41,441 nucleotides of DNA from Coriobacteriia bacterium. GTDB taxonomy: Bacteria; Actinomycetota; Coriobacteriia; Coriobacteriales; UMGS124. Each line of letters opens with the position of its first letter. Position 1 is the first letter of the stretch. The notes under the pieces are model-generated. The model was not told the origin of the DNA. It was given only the letters and a program-made list of their open reading frames with translations, and ran no database searches. Of this stretch, positions 16,662 to 25,190 are shown one piece after another. The stretch covers positions 1 through 41,441 of the forward strand of contig JAGZEG010000021.1 in NCBI GenBank assembly GCA_018368455.1. Direction: 5' to 3'. The position numbers and the translations under genes were made by a program.

Positions 16662-18026
16662 GTGTCCATCACCATTCAGGAGATCGGCGAGACCCTGTCG
16701 ATGGTCGCCCAGCAGAACCTGGACGTGCGCACCATCACCATGGGCATCAACACCATGAGCTGCATCGACGAGGACATCCAGGTGATGGCGCGCAAGGTGT
16801 ACGACCGCCTCACCTCCGCCGCCGAGCGCCTCGTGCCCGTCGCCGAGTCGCTCGAGCGCGAGTACGGCATCCCGATCGTAAACAAGCGCATCTCCGTGAC
16901 GCCGATGGCCCAGCTCGCGGCCGCCACGCCCGCCACCGACCTCGTGCCTCTGGCCCAGGCGCTCGACGACGCGGCCGCCACCGTGGGCGTCGACTTCGTG
17001 GGCGGCTTCTCGGCGCTCGTGCAGAAGGGCATGGGCGACGGCGACCTGCGCCTCATCAACTGCATCCCCGACGCGCTCGCCTCGACAAACCGCGTGTGCT
17101 CCAGCGTGAACCTCGCCAGCGTGCGCGCCGGCATCAACATGGACGCCGTGTTCAAGATGGCGCAGGTCATCAAGGCCACGGCCGAGAAGACGGCCGACAA
17201 CCACTGCTACGGCGCAGCCAAGCTCGTCGTGTTCGCCAACATGGTCGAGGACTCGCCGTTCATGGCGGGCGCCGTGCACGGCTCGGGCGAGGGCGACGAG
17301 GTCATCAACGTCGGCGTCTCGGGCCCCGGCGTTATGGCGGCCGCGCTCAAGCAGCTCAGCCCCCAGGCCGACATGCAGACGGTCGCCGAGACGATCAAGG
17401 CGACGGCGTTCAAGATCACGCGCGTCGGCGAGCTCATGGCCCGCGAGGCCTCCAAGCGCCTCGGTGTGCAGATGGGCATCGTCGATCTCTCCCTGGCCCC
17501 GACGCCTGCCATCGGCGACTCCGTGGCCGAGATTCTCGAGATCATCGGCGTCGGCCAGTGCGGCGGCCCCGGCACGACGGCTGCCCTGGCCATGCTCAAC
17601 GACGCCGTGAAGAAGGGCGGCGTCATGGCGAGCTCCAGCGTCGGCGGCCTGTCGGGCGCGTTCATCCCCGTGAGCGAGGACGCCGGCATGATCGCAGCCG
17701 CGCAGTCCGGCGCGCTGTCCATCGAGAAGCTCGAGGCCATGACGTGCGTGTGCTCCGTGGGTCTCGACATGATCGCCGTGCCCGGTGACGTCACGGTCGA
17801 GGCCATCGCCAGTCTCGTCGCCGACGAGATGGCCATTGGCGTCATCAACAACAAGACGACGGCCGTGCGCCTCATCCCGGCCATCGGCCACAAGGTCGGC
17901 GACATGCTCGAGTTCGGCGGCCTCATGGGCTCCGCGCCGGTCATGCCGCTCAACGCGTTTGCTGGCACCGTGTTCGCACACCGCGGCGGCCGCATGCCCG
18001 CCCCGCTCAACTCGCTGAAGAACTAG
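16662..18026 (+). CDS. PFL family protein (UPF0210/DUF711)
   Basis: A 454-residue protein of the UPF0210 (PFL) family, matching the family length exactly. Conserved blocks include RTITMGINTMSC, NKRISVTPMAQLA, VDFVGGFSALVQKG, GVSGPGVMAAAL, SLAPTPAIGDSVAEILEIIG and HRGGRMPAPLNSLKN. The fold is related to glycyl-radical enzymes but members lack the radical glycine loop, and the function is unknown. The GTG at 16662 follows AAGGAGG at a good distance. In many genomes an ACT-domain protein (UPF0237) precedes this gene; here trmO is upstream on the other strand, so the partner is elsewhere or absent. Confidence 0.92.
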   Translation: MSITIQEIGETLSMVAQQNLDVRTITMGINTMSCIDEDIQVMARKVYDRLTSAAERLVPVAESLEREYGIPIVNKRISVTPMAQLAAATPATDLVPLAQALDDAAATVGVDFVGGFSALVQKGMGDGDLRLINCIPDALASTNRVCSSVNLASVRAGINMDAVFKMAQVIKATAEKTADNHCYGAAKLVVFANMVEDSPFMAGAVHGSGEGDEVINVGVSGPGVMAAALKQLSPQADMQTVAETIKATAFKITRVGELMAREASKRLGVQMGIVDLSLAPTPAIGDSVAEILEIIGVGQCGGPGTTAALAMLNDAVKKGGVMASSSVGGLSGAFIPVSEDAGMIAAAQSGALSIEKLEAMTCVCSVGLDMIAVPGDVTVEAIASLVADEMAIGVINNKTTAVRLIPAIGHKVGDMLEFGGLMGSAPVMPLNAFAGTVFAHRGGRMPAPLNSLKN

Positions 18027-18043
18027 CGGCGCGGTTGGCAATC

Positions 18044-18087
18044 GGGCGGGATCGCGAGCCTCAGCGGGCTCCGGTCCCGCCCTTTTT
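18044..18087 (+). terminator. Rho-independent terminator of the PFL gene
   Basis: GGGCGGGA (18044-18051) pairs with TCCCGCCC (18075-18082), followed immediately by five T. The loop holds a further GAGCC/GGGCTC pairing. It lies 18 bases after the stop. Confidence 0.8.
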
Positions 18088-18229
18088 CATGCGCTCGCAG
18101 CCGCGGGCAGCCCCTGCCCGGCGACTCGCCGACAAAAGACTGGCATAAAACCGCCGCGACACAAATCGTCCCTACCATGGGGGAAGCTCTTGGCGTGATC
18201 GTCTCGCATCCCGCAGAAAGGGGCATCCC

Positions 18230-19999
18230 ATGGCTCTGCACACATCCGGCACCGGCAATCCCCCGAGCGCATCCCCTGCAACCGGAGTTTTGCAGGCACC
18301 CGCGCTTACGAGGCGCGCCTTCCTTGCGGGCGCACTCGCGACGGCGACAGCGCTCGCCTGCGCGGGAGCGTCCAGCACCCGGCAGCTCGCGCGGGCAGGC
18401 GAGGCCATCAACCCAGCCTACGACGCCGACACGACGGGCGCCGTCAGCGGCGGCATCCTGCGCTGGTACGTCAGCAACCCCGGCGCCATCGAGCCGTTCG
18501 GCGCCGAGGAGAACCAGGGCATCGAAATCTGCTCGAACCTCTTTGAGACGCTGACCCGCTACGACTACGCAAATGGACGCGTCGTGCCCCAGGCCTGCGA
18601 AAGCTACGAGGCCAACGACGACGCCACGCGGTTCACGTTCCACCTGCGCCCCGAGGCCACGTTCCACAACGGGCAGCCCGTTACAGCACGCGACTACAAG
18701 TACGCGTGGGAGCGCATCTGCCGCGGGGACTTCAAGCCGGCTCCCTCTGCCGTGGGCTACAAGATCGAGCAGGTCAAGGGTGCCTCCGAGATGATGGCGG
18801 GGCAGGCCACCGAGCTCGACGTCGAGTGCCCCGACGACTACACGCTCGTCGTGAATCTCGCCTACCCCTTCGCGGAGTTCGACGCCGTCGTCGCCGACGT
18901 CATCAGCGCACCCGTGCCCTACGGATGCACCGACACCGAGGAGGACTTCCAGAAGTTCCGTGTCGCCCCCGTCGGCAACGGCCCCTTCATGATGGATGGC
19001 GAGTGGGTCGACGGCCAGCACATCAACGTGAAGCGCTACGAGGGGTACTGGGGCGACAAGCCGTTCCTCGACGGCGTGAACTTCCAGGTGTTCAGCGACG
19101 ACCAGACGGCCTGGATGGAGTTCATGGGCGGCAACCTAGACTACACCGTCATCCCGTCCGGCCAGTTTGAGGCGTCTATCGCGCAATACGGCGAGGCCGG
19201 CGGCGACGGCTACGTGGCCAACCCCGGCGCACAGGTGCTCACTGGCGACCAGAACTCGACGTACTACCTGCTGTGCAACCTCTCCGACGACATAGCCGGC
19301 AACAAGGACGTGCGCATCGGCATGTCGTACGCCATCAATCGCCAGGCTATCTGCGAGACGGTGCTGCAGGGCACGCGCACGCCGGCGGACAACATGCTGA
19401 CGCCCATCATGCCCGGTTACGAGAGCGCGGGGTGGGACTTCTGCCCGCCCGAGGGCGATGCTGAGCTCGCCTCAGAATACTTCGACAAGGCGGGCTACCC
19501 CGTCGGCGCCGACGGCAAGCGCGGCCTGTCCGTCACGCTGGCGTGCAACCCGGGCTCTTCCAACGAGGACATCCTCTCGATGATCCAGGCCGACCTGGGC
19601 AAGGTGGGCGTGGACGCGCAGATCGAGACGCAGGAGTGGGCAGCCTACCTCGACGGACTGCAGAACGGAAACTACCAGTTCGGCCGCCTGGGATGGGTCG
19701 GGTTCATCCCGTCGCCCTACTACGTGTTCAACGACCTGTTCCGCACGGGAACGGGTGGCAACTGGTCGTTCTACTCCAACAGCGAGTTTGACGAGACGTT
19801 CCTGGCTGCATCCCAGCTGCTCGATGCCGACGAGCGCACGGCTGCCTACCAGAAAGCCAACGCCATCTTGGCCGAGGACTTCCCGGTGATCCCGCTGTTC
19901 TTCTACCGGCACTACTACGTGACGTCGAGCCGCGTGCACAACCTGTTCTTTGGGCCCGACAACGTCGCCGTGCTCACGAAAGCCTGGCTCGAGGAGTAA
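18230..19999 (+). CDS. Tat-exported peptide-binding protein (SBP_bac_5), orphan
   Basis: A 589-residue solute-binding protein of the oligopeptide (DppA/OppA-like) family. A Tat signal has its arginines at residues 28-29 (LTRRAFLAGALATATALACAG); the Cys may or may not be lipidated, as the lipobox is imperfect. The mature part shows GGILRWYVSNPGAIEPF, the conserved DDATRFTFHLRPEATFHNGQPVTARDYKYAWERI and NKDVRIGMSYAINRQAICETVL. It would capture peptides or similar solutes outside the membrane. No permease or ATPase genes are adjacent, so it must use a transporter encoded elsewhere or have another role. A close paralogue lies at 31946-33700. A strong hairpin follows the gene. Confidence 0.88.
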   Translation: MALHTSGTGNPPSASPATGVLQAPALTRRAFLAGALATATALACAGASSTRQLARAGEAINPAYDADTTGAVSGGILRWYVSNPGAIEPFGAEENQGIEICSNLFETLTRYDYANGRVVPQACESYEANDDATRFTFHLRPEATFHNGQPVTARDYKYAWERICRGDFKPAPSAVGYKIEQVKGASEMMAGQATELDVECPDDYTLVVNLAYPFAEFDAVVADVISAPVPYGCTDTEEDFQKFRVAPVGNGPFMMDGEWVDGQHINVKRYEGYWGDKPFLDGVNFQVFSDDQTAWMEFMGGNLDYTVIPSGQFEASIAQYGEAGGDGYVANPGAQVLTGDQNSTYYLLCNLSDDIAGNKDVRIGMSYAINRQAICETVLQGTRTPADNMLTPIMPGYESAGWDFCPPEGDAELASEYFDKAGYPVGADGKRGLSVTLACNPGSSNEDILSMIQADLGKVGVDAQIETQEWAAYLDGLQNGNYQFGRLGWVGFIPSPYYVFNDLFRTGTGGNWSFYSNSEFDETFLAASQLLDADERTAAYQKANAILAEDFPVIPLFFYRHYYVTSSRVHNLFFGPDNVAVLTKAWLEE

Positions 20000-20039
20000 G
20001 GACGCGGGGCGCCACACGGCAAGACCCGCGAGGCAAAGC

Positions 20040-20078
20040 GGGCCCCGCAGCTCAGTTGCGTGCCGAGCTGCGGGGCCC
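20040..20078 (+). terminator. Stem-loop after the peptide-binding protein gene
   Basis: GGGCCCCGCAGCTC (20040-20053) pairs perfectly with GAGCTGCGGGGCCC (20065-20078) around an 11-base loop. No T run follows, so it may be a terminator of the stem-dependent kind or an RNA-stabilising element. Confidence 0.6.
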
Positions 20079-20690
20079 GTGCGCGCGGATTCTGTTCCGG
20101 GAAGTGAGGTACCGACGGCGCGCGGGAAGCCGAGGCGGTCCCTTGGTTTCCCCTCGCGCCACTTCGGCCCGTGGTCGCCAGCCGCATCCCCATCGCCATG
20201 CGCGCTTCCCCAAGCCAGCCGGTATTGGGCTACTTTTCGGCCGACCAGCCGGCCACATTTCACGGTTGTGCTAGGTCTTGCAAAGGCAGGCGCCCAAAAT
20301 GGGCGCGATCTCCGGCTGTGCAAGGTTTGCGGGGCGCGTTTTTCGCTTCTGCGACGCAAGGTGATAAGGCGATCCGCATTTCCCCAGGTCAGAGCCACGT
20401 ACGTCAGGCGCCTTCTCTGCGCAAACCTGGCACAACCGCAAAGAGCGCCCAATCTCGCGGCGTCGATTTGCAAAAGCTCGCAAACCCGTCGATTCTGGCC
20501 GCACGCGTGTGCCCTACGCTCCCCACGCCGCGCGGGGCAGTCACAGCACCCGCGAGAAAAACCTCATGCAAGCCCTTCAATTGCGAAAACGCAATCGCCG
20601 ATGCAATTCTCTCGCAACCAAACTTCCTGAATGTTTTTAAGACAATGGTCGCGCGGGAGGACGTATCGTCAAGCAAGGAGAGGGGTACTC
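20079..20690. other. Long non-coding region with degenerate repeats upstream of nrfA
   Basis: About 610 bases without a credible gene. It holds three imperfect copies of a GGYTGTGCNAGGTYTTGC-like element (20264-20282 and 20314-20330 direct, 20421-20437 inverted), a perfect hairpin GCGCCC-aaaat-GGGCGC (20290-20306), and near its 3' end the palindrome at 20580-20595 that is treated separately. The 14 bases at 20301-20314 recur exactly at 31597-31610. Confidence 0.5.
20580..20595. promoter_or_regulatory. Palindrome upstream of nrfA (FNR/CRP-shaped site)
   Basis: ATTGCG-AAAA-CGCAAT is a perfect inverted repeat about 95 bases before the nrfA start. Five-base arms TTGCG/CGCAA separated by four bases match the geometry of CRP/FNR-family operators, though not the FNR consensus TTGAT. 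A nearly identical site lies upstream of the second NrfA-like gene at 29247-29260. The binding protein is not known. Confidence 0.5.
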
Positions 20691-22037
20691 ATGTTTAAGG
20701 CTTCTCACGTGAAGAAGGCGGCGATGCTATCTGCGTCGCTCGCCCTATGCGCCACCATCGGCGTCAGCGCGGCGCTAGCTGGCCCATCACCCAGCGCGAG
20801 CGCAGACACATCATCCGACAGCGCCTCAAAAGACATGCTCATGGAGGACTGGGGAGCCCGCTACCCGCTCGAATACGGCTCGTTTGTTGAGGAAACCATC
20901 AAAGACGGCAAGCTCGAAGGCCACTACTCGCTCAAGGCCAAACTGCTCGCCCCCGGCGAGCGCGTCATGCGCGCCGATGGCCAGACTGACACGAAGCTCG
21001 TAGACACAGACGGCGACTACAACACCGGCGACGTCATCGTGCATGGCCTTGAGTATGACCCTGCCGAGCAGCGCTGGTTCGTGCCCATCACCGACCTCGA
21101 CGACCTATCGGGCACGCGCGAGCGCATGGGCTGCTATTCGTGCAAGTCGAAGAACTACGATTACTGGCTCGAGGACTACGGCGCCAGCTCGTTTACCGAG
21201 AAGATGACGGGCGACTTCGTGTCGTACATGAACGGCCAGGTGTGGAGCTGCAACACCTGTCATAACGGCGACCCGGCCACGAGCGCGCCCGACGCAACGC
21301 TGACGTACTGGCTCACGCTCGCACATGGCGAGGAGCAGCAGGTCGACGCCGGCGACCGCGTGTGCGGCCAGTGCCATAACTCCTACGATCACCGCAGTCG
21401 CATCACGAGCCAGGAGGTCATGGAGTCGTTCGAGCCCTATCAGTACGGCTTCGACGTGGAATCCGTCTATAAGGCCGCCATGGAGGACGGCATCTACACC
21501 ACCGACGACCTGGGCATCGACATCAGCTGCCTTGACCACCCCGACGTTGAGTTCATGCAGAACAGCGCACACGACCTTGCCGGTCTGACGTGCATTGACT
21601 GCCACATGCCCATAACAACCGACGAGGAGTCCGGCACCGAGTTCACGTACCACAACGCTTCGGCCTCGCCCACGGACAACCCCGTCGCCATGGAGAAATG
21701 CCTGACGTGCCACGCGAGCGATGACATCCAGACCACCGACGACATGCTCTCGATGGTGCGCGACACGCAGGCCAAGGCCGCCGCGGCAATCGAGGAGTTG
21801 GACGGCAAGTTCACGCAGGCCCACGACGCCATTGCCGCCGCCATCGACAGCGGCATGGATGAGCAGCTCATCCAGCAAGCGCGCGACGACTACTCGCTGG
21901 CCGAAGCGTTCTACCACTACACGAAGGGCGGCAAGAACGACGGTTCCAAGATCGTTCACAACGCCACGGTTGGCTTCGAGAACTACGAGCGCTCCGGAGA
22001 GCTGCTCGACGGGATCATCTCCAGCCTGAGCGCCTAA
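20691..22037 (+). CDS. nrfA: Pentaheme cytochrome c, NrfA (ammonia-forming nitrite reductase) family
   Basis: A 448-residue exported cytochrome with a Sec signal (residues 1-30). It has the NrfA haem pattern: CYSCK at 148-152 (the lysine-ligated catalytic haem), then CNTCH 187-191, CGQCH 225-229, CIDCH 301-305 and CLTCH 337-341. Tyr232 (CGQCHNSY) and His283 (HPDVEF, 18 residues before haem four) match catalytic Tyr216 and His264 of E. coli NrfA, and His294 matches the ligand His275. The catalytic Arg expected 16 residues before the first haem is not at that spacing (nearest are R143 and R145), so nitrite reduction to ammonia is likely but not certain. No membrane quinol dehydrogenase NrfH is encoded nearby, and the dedicated lyase for the CxxCK haem must also be elsewhere. 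AAGGAGAGGGG precedes the ATG. Confidence 0.85.
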   Translation: MFKASHVKKAAMLSASLALCATIGVSAALAGPSPSASADTSSDSASKDMLMEDWGARYPLEYGSFVEETIKDGKLEGHYSLKAKLLAPGERVMRADGQTDTKLVDTDGDYNTGDVIVHGLEYDPAEQRWFVPITDLDDLSGTRERMGCYSCKSKNYDYWLEDYGASSFTEKMTGDFVSYMNGQVWSCNTCHNGDPATSAPDATLTYWLTLAHGEEQQVDAGDRVCGQCHNSYDHRSRITSQEVMESFEPYQYGFDVESVYKAAMEDGIYTTDDLGIDISCLDHPDVEFMQNSAHDLAGLTCIDCHMPITTDEESGTEFTYHNASASPTDNPVAMEKCLTCHASDDIQTTDDMLSMVRDTQAKAAAAIEELDGKFTQAHDAIAAAIDSGMDEQLIQQARDDYSLAEAFYHYTKGGKNDGSKIVHNATVGFENYERSGELLDGIISSLSA

Positions 22038-22085
22038 AGGCGGAGCGGAGCCGCCAGCAGCCCAGCTCATAGCTCCCGAAAAAAG

Positions 22086-22122
22086 GGAGGGGGTACCCGA
22101 AAGATTTCCGGGTACCCCCTCC
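22086..22122 (-). terminator. Terminator between nrfA and pspA
   Basis: GGAGGGGGTACCCG (22086-22099) pairs perfectly with CGGGTACCCCCTCC (22109-22122) around a nine-base loop. Six A at 22079-22084 give a T run in the minus direction, so it is a good terminator for pspA and may also stop transcription from nrfA. Confidence 0.8.
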
Positions 22123-22175
22123 GGCGTGCTCAGGCTCGCGCGGCCCCTACGATACGGGCGGCGCCTCCGAAGAGC

Positions 22176-22856
22176 TTACAGCCCCATTTCCTGCTTGAGG
22201 CGGGCGAGCTCGTCGTCGACAGCCTGGGTATTGCCGGCTGCAGCGTACTTGGCCTCGAGCTCGGCAGCGCGATCGGCCGGCTTCTGCGAAAGCTCGGCCT
22301 GGGCCGTGGCCTGGTCAAGCATCTGGTCAGCCTTGGCCTCCATGCGCGCGAACGCCGCCATCGCGCCCTCGGCCTTGTCGGCACCCGAGCTGAACTCGTT
22401 GACCTTGGCCTGCGTCTTGGCGACGGCCGTCTTGGCCTTGATGGCCTCACGGCGGCCGTTGAGCGTCTCGATGTCGGTCACGAGCTTATCGTGCATCTCG
22501 CGCATCTTCGTGGCGTTGGCGTGGGCGGCGGCATACGTGGCCTGCAGCGTCTCGGCCTTGGCAGCAAGCGTCTGCTTCTTGCCGAGGAACACGCGGGCAT
22601 CTCCCTCGTTGCCAGCCTGTAGGGCGCGCTTGGCCAGATCCTCGTAGCGCGCCATCTCGTCCTTGTTGTCGTCGACCAGGCGCTTCGTGCGCGCCTCCTC
22701 CGCCATGACGGCAGCCGTCTCCTGCTTGACCTCGGCAAGGTTGTCCGTAAGCTCGCGCAGGTATTGATCGATCATCTTGGCGGGATCCTCGGCGCGGTCG
22801 AGCAGATCGTTGATGTTGGCCTTGATAATGTCGGTGAAACGATCGAGAATGCCCAT
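22176..22856 (-). CDS. pspA: PspA/IM30 family envelope-stress protein
   Basis: A 226-residue protein of the PspA/IM30 (ESCRT-III-like) family. It opens with the membrane-binding amphipathic helix MGILDRFTDIIKANINDLLDRAEDPAKMIDQYLRE and continues as a long alpha-helical coiled coil to about residue 190, with the typical GNEGDARVFLGKKQTLAAKAETLQ in the middle. Such proteins polymerise on damaged inner membrane and limit proton leakage. The ATG at 22856 is chosen because the family always starts here; the frame upstream is basic and non-homologous. It lies 120 bases downstream of the TPM-like gene on the same strand, and the two probably work together on membrane maintenance. Confidence 0.92.
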   Translation of the reverse strand: MGILDRFTDIIKANINDLLDRAEDPAKMIDQYLRELTDNLAEVKQETAAVMAEEARTKRLVDDNKDEMARYEDLAKRALQAGNEGDARVFLGKKQTLAAKAETLQATYAAAHANATKMREMHDKLVTDIETLNGRREAIKAKTAVAKTQAKVNEFSSGADKAEGAMAAFARMEAKADQMLDQATAQAELSQKPADRAAELEAKYAAAGNTQAVDDELARLKQEMGL

Positions 22857-22976
22857 CTGTGTGCTCCCGTCTGGCGCCTCGGCGCCTCGCTCGCGTGTCC
22901 GCTGTTTGCACGCACGCTTTCTCTTGTACCCGCCCGGCGGCACAACCTAACTTCTACGCTAGGTTGAAGACGCGCC

Positions 22977-24062
22977 CTACTTTGGGCCGTCTGCCTTGTC
23001 CTCGTCTCTCTTCTCGTACTTCTGCGCAAGCTTCTCAGCGGCGTCGTCCGCATCCCCGAACTTCTCGAGCGGCGTCTTGAGGATGTCCTCCGTGCGCTTG
23101 TGCTCGCGTTCGCGCTGCTCGTTGCGCCGATGCACGATGATGACAATCGCACCGGCCACGATGACAACCGTCACGCAGATAACGATGGGCACGACCGGCG
23201 ACTTCTGCACGGTCATGATGCGCTCGCCCGTGTCCGCGAAAGCCCGGGAGAATATCTCCTCCTCACTGATGGAGGTATCGGCGTAGTAGCGGTCGAGGTA
23301 GTCGCCCAGAATGGTGATGGCCTCGTCGTCCATGATGGTCTTGGCCTGCGAACCCATCGCATAGCCGCAGTTGTAGCCGCCGAAGCCGTCGTCGCAAAAG
23401 ACAAGCAGGAAGTGCGCCTCGTCGCTGAACAGCTCGTCGTAGAGCTGCTCGGCACGTGCCTGCAGGTCGGAGATCGACGTCGTCTCGCCGTTGGGCAGAA
23501 TGTAGACGTAGGGCCACACGCCCGTGTCCTTGTAGAACGACTTGAGACCGCTTTCAAGCTTTGTGGGCTGATGGATCCAGTCGCCATCCGCGTCGGTGTA
23601 GTAGCCACTCTGCTCGGCAGCCGACGAAGGCAGGGCCTCGCGCTCAACCGTGGACGTGGCGATGCTCCCGCCCGAGCCTCCCGAACCGCCAGAGCAGTTG
23701 GGCAGGCCTACGACAATGCCGATGACAAGCAGCACGACGAGGATGACCACAAGCGCGTTGAACCCGCTGCCGCCGGAGCCAGAACCGCCTGACCCCGAGC
23801 CGCCCCGGAAGCTGGGACCGCCGCCTAAGCCGCCCGGACCACCACTCCTGTGGGAAACGATGACCGTGCGTGGAGCGCCCCAACCGAATCCGCCGAACGA
23901 GGGCCCGTGGCCACCGCCCGAAAAACCGCCACCGCCGCTACGCCCGCCGCTACCGCCGCCCGAGAAGCCGCCCGAGGCACGACCTCCTCCGGAAAAACCT
24001 CCCGAAAAGCCGCCACCACCTGAGAAACCGCCGCCTCCGCCGCCAGACCTACCCATGGGCAT
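22977..24062 (-). CDS. Gly-rich membrane protein with TPM-like domain
   Basis: A 361-residue protein with an unusual layout. Residues 1-100 are very rich in glycine and serine (repeats of GGGFSGG), followed by a membrane segment (FNALVVILVVLLVIGIVVGLP). An extracytoplasmic domain (about 145-275) resembles the TPM/Repair_PSII fold: GVWPYVYILPNGETTSISDLQARAEQLYDELFSDEAHFLLVFCDDGFGGYNCGYAMG. A second membrane segment (IVICVTVVIVAGAIVIIV) and a charged cytoplasmic tail close it. Comparable proteins are often linked to PspA. Catalytic function is unknown. The start is uncertain: GTG 24068, ATG 24062 and ATG 24056 are all possible and only a weak GAGAAG is present. The Gly-rich segment may be a low-complexity surface or assembly region. 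Confidence 0.75.
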   Translation of the reverse strand: MPMGRSGGGGGGFSGGGGFSGGFSGGGRASGGFSGGGSGGRSGGGGFSGGGHGPSFGGFGWGAPRTVIVSHRSGGPGGLGGGPSFRGGSGSGGSGSGGSGFNALVVILVVLLVIGIVVGLPNCSGGSGGSGGSIATSTVEREALPSSAAEQSGYYTDADGDWIHQPTKLESGLKSFYKDTGVWPYVYILPNGETTSISDLQARAEQLYDELFSDEAHFLLVFCDDGFGGYNCGYAMGSQAKTIMDDEAITILGDYLDRYYADTSISEEEIFSRAFADTGERIMTVQKSPVVPIVICVTVVIVAGAIVIIVHRRNEQREREHKRTEDILKTPLEKFGDADDAAEKLAQKYEKRDEDKADGPK

Positions 24063-24280
24063 CCCCACTTCTCACAGGCCGTCCGGGGCCCACGCACCGG
24101 GCGAGCACACACTTTGTCGTACGGCTATCGTTCTTCGTGTACCCCGCCGAGCAGCGGATCGCGCGGCAAACTGTGATCATCCACAGGCGCCACAGAGGGG
24201 CAGATCGTCAGCCCCGCAGCAACCGGCCCCTCGGAGCCCCGCATCAGACGCTGCCACCCAGCAGCGGGTGTCCCCTGACC

Positions 24281-24775
24281 CTACCCCTGCGTCCCAGCCA
24301 AGAAGATGCAGGGATCGACGCATATCTCGGGATATGCCGCGCGGAACGACTCGTCATAGGTGACGATGCGCGCCGCCCCTATCGATTCCGCCGCCGCAAC
24401 GACAAGATTACGCTCAAAGTCGCTCAGACGCGGCCACAGCTCTCGGGCCCGTTCGCATTCCCGTTGGCCGATGCTGGCAACCCGCGCCAGGTCCATGACG
24501 TGCGTGACCGCCGCACGTGCGCATGCCTCAAGAGCGCGGGGGTCGGCCTCGGGCAGTGGGGTCACCACCGCACAGGCGCTGCGCAATGCCCGGGGAAGCA
24601 TGCGATCCAGGCTGGCCAGTGTCGAGGACGCGACCCAGATCTGCGAGCCGCACGTCGTCAGCGCTCCGATGACGTCCGTCGCCTCCCGACAGCGCTCCGC
24701 CGTGCTGCCCACCAGGTACTCAAGCCACAGCGTGGCGTCGCACACCACCGGGCCGATGTTAAGCGTTGCGGCCAT
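24281..24775 (-). CDS. PIN-domain protein, probable toxin of a type II TA pair
   Basis: A 164-residue PIN-domain protein, the fold of VapC-type ribonucleases. An acidic residue follows the first strand (VVCDATLWLEYLVG, D13), and the C-terminal part reads LWPRLSDFERNLVVAAAESIGAARIVTYDESF, supplying the expected acidic cluster and the final TYD strand. Such toxins cleave RNA with a metal ion held by acidic residues. Its start overlaps the antitoxin gene by 17 bases, the usual coupling in toxin-antitoxin operons. The target RNA is not predictable. Confidence 0.75.
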   Translation of the reverse strand: MAATLNIGPVVCDATLWLEYLVGSTAERCREATDVIGALTTCGSQIWVASSTLASLDRMLPRALRSACAVVTPLPEADPRALEACARAAVTHVMDLARVASIGQRECERARELWPRLSDFERNLVVAAAESIGAARIVTYDESFRAAYPEICVDPCIFLAGTQG

Positions 24776-25073
24776 CGCACCTCACCTCCTCGGAGGGAGC
24801 CCCAGCAGAGCAGGGCACCAGGCCCATCTCCTCGGCCAGACGCAACACGCTGCCCGAACCTTCGCGCACACACGCAAGCCTGCGCCGACGCTCGGCCTCA
24901 AACTCGTTGCGATGCCACTCCTTCATAAACGAGGGGACGTCCCCCGTCTGGACGAGATATGTCCACAGCGCCCGGATTGCCTGGCTCGGCGAGTAGCCAC
25001 AGCGCGCCAATACCTCGTCGCCCTCGCGCTTGAGCGCCTCATCGATACGCGTGTTCATCTGGGTCGCAGACAC
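24759..25073 (-). CDS. RelB/DinJ-family antitoxin
   Basis: A 104-residue protein with an N-terminal ribbon-helix-helix DNA-binding region of the DinJ/RelB type (MSATQMNTRIDEALKREGDEVLARCGYSPSQAIRALWTYLVQTGDVPSF) and a basic-acidic C-terminal part (FEAERRRRL...) that would wrap the toxin. GTG at 25073 is preferred because it gives the family-like start MSATQMNTRIDE and sits seven bases after GGGAGG; a GTG six bases upstream is possible. It should neutralise the PIN toxin and repress its own operon through the palindrome at 25125-25137. A DinJ-type antitoxin with a PIN toxin is a less common pairing than DinJ/YafQ. Confidence 0.75.
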   Translation of the reverse strand: MSATQMNTRIDEALKREGDEVLARCGYSPSQAIRALWTYLVQTGDVPSFMKEWHRNEFEAERRRRLACVREGSGSVLRLAEEMGLVPCSAGAPSEEVRCDGRNA

Positions 25074-25113
25074 GGGCACCCCTCCCTGCCGCAGCGGCTC
25101 GATGCCTCTGTTC

Positions 25114-25137
25114 GAGTATAGTTGATATACAGTATAT
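25114..25137 (-). promoter_or_regulatory. Promoter/operator of the toxin-antitoxin operon
   Basis: A small AT-rich island in GC-rich DNA 45-65 bases upstream of the antitoxin start. It contains a perfect 13-base palindrome, ATATAC-A-GTATAT (25125-25137), and on the minus strand two TATACT boxes that fit -10 elements. A ribbon-helix-helix antitoxin binding here would block the promoter. Confidence 0.55.
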
Positions 25138-25190
25138 ATCTGTTCGCTCCGAACCGCCAGCCTGGGGATGAGAAGTTGCGCGCCGGGAGG

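Noticed and set aside
16050..18041. Very long open frame antisense to the PFL gene
   Set aside because: It is the mirror of a well-recognised gene in GC-rich DNA, where antisense frames stay open by codon bias. Its translation is low-complexity Ala/Gly/His/Arg with no family resemblance.
20079..20690. Several short open frames before nrfA
   Set aside because: Arg-rich translations, no ribosome sites, and they cross repeats and hairpins; treated as non-coding.
23880..24056. Tandem repeat as an independent element in the Gly-rich gene
   Set aside because: The DNA repetition follows from Gly/Ser-rich codons in frame with a gene that continues into recognisable domains.
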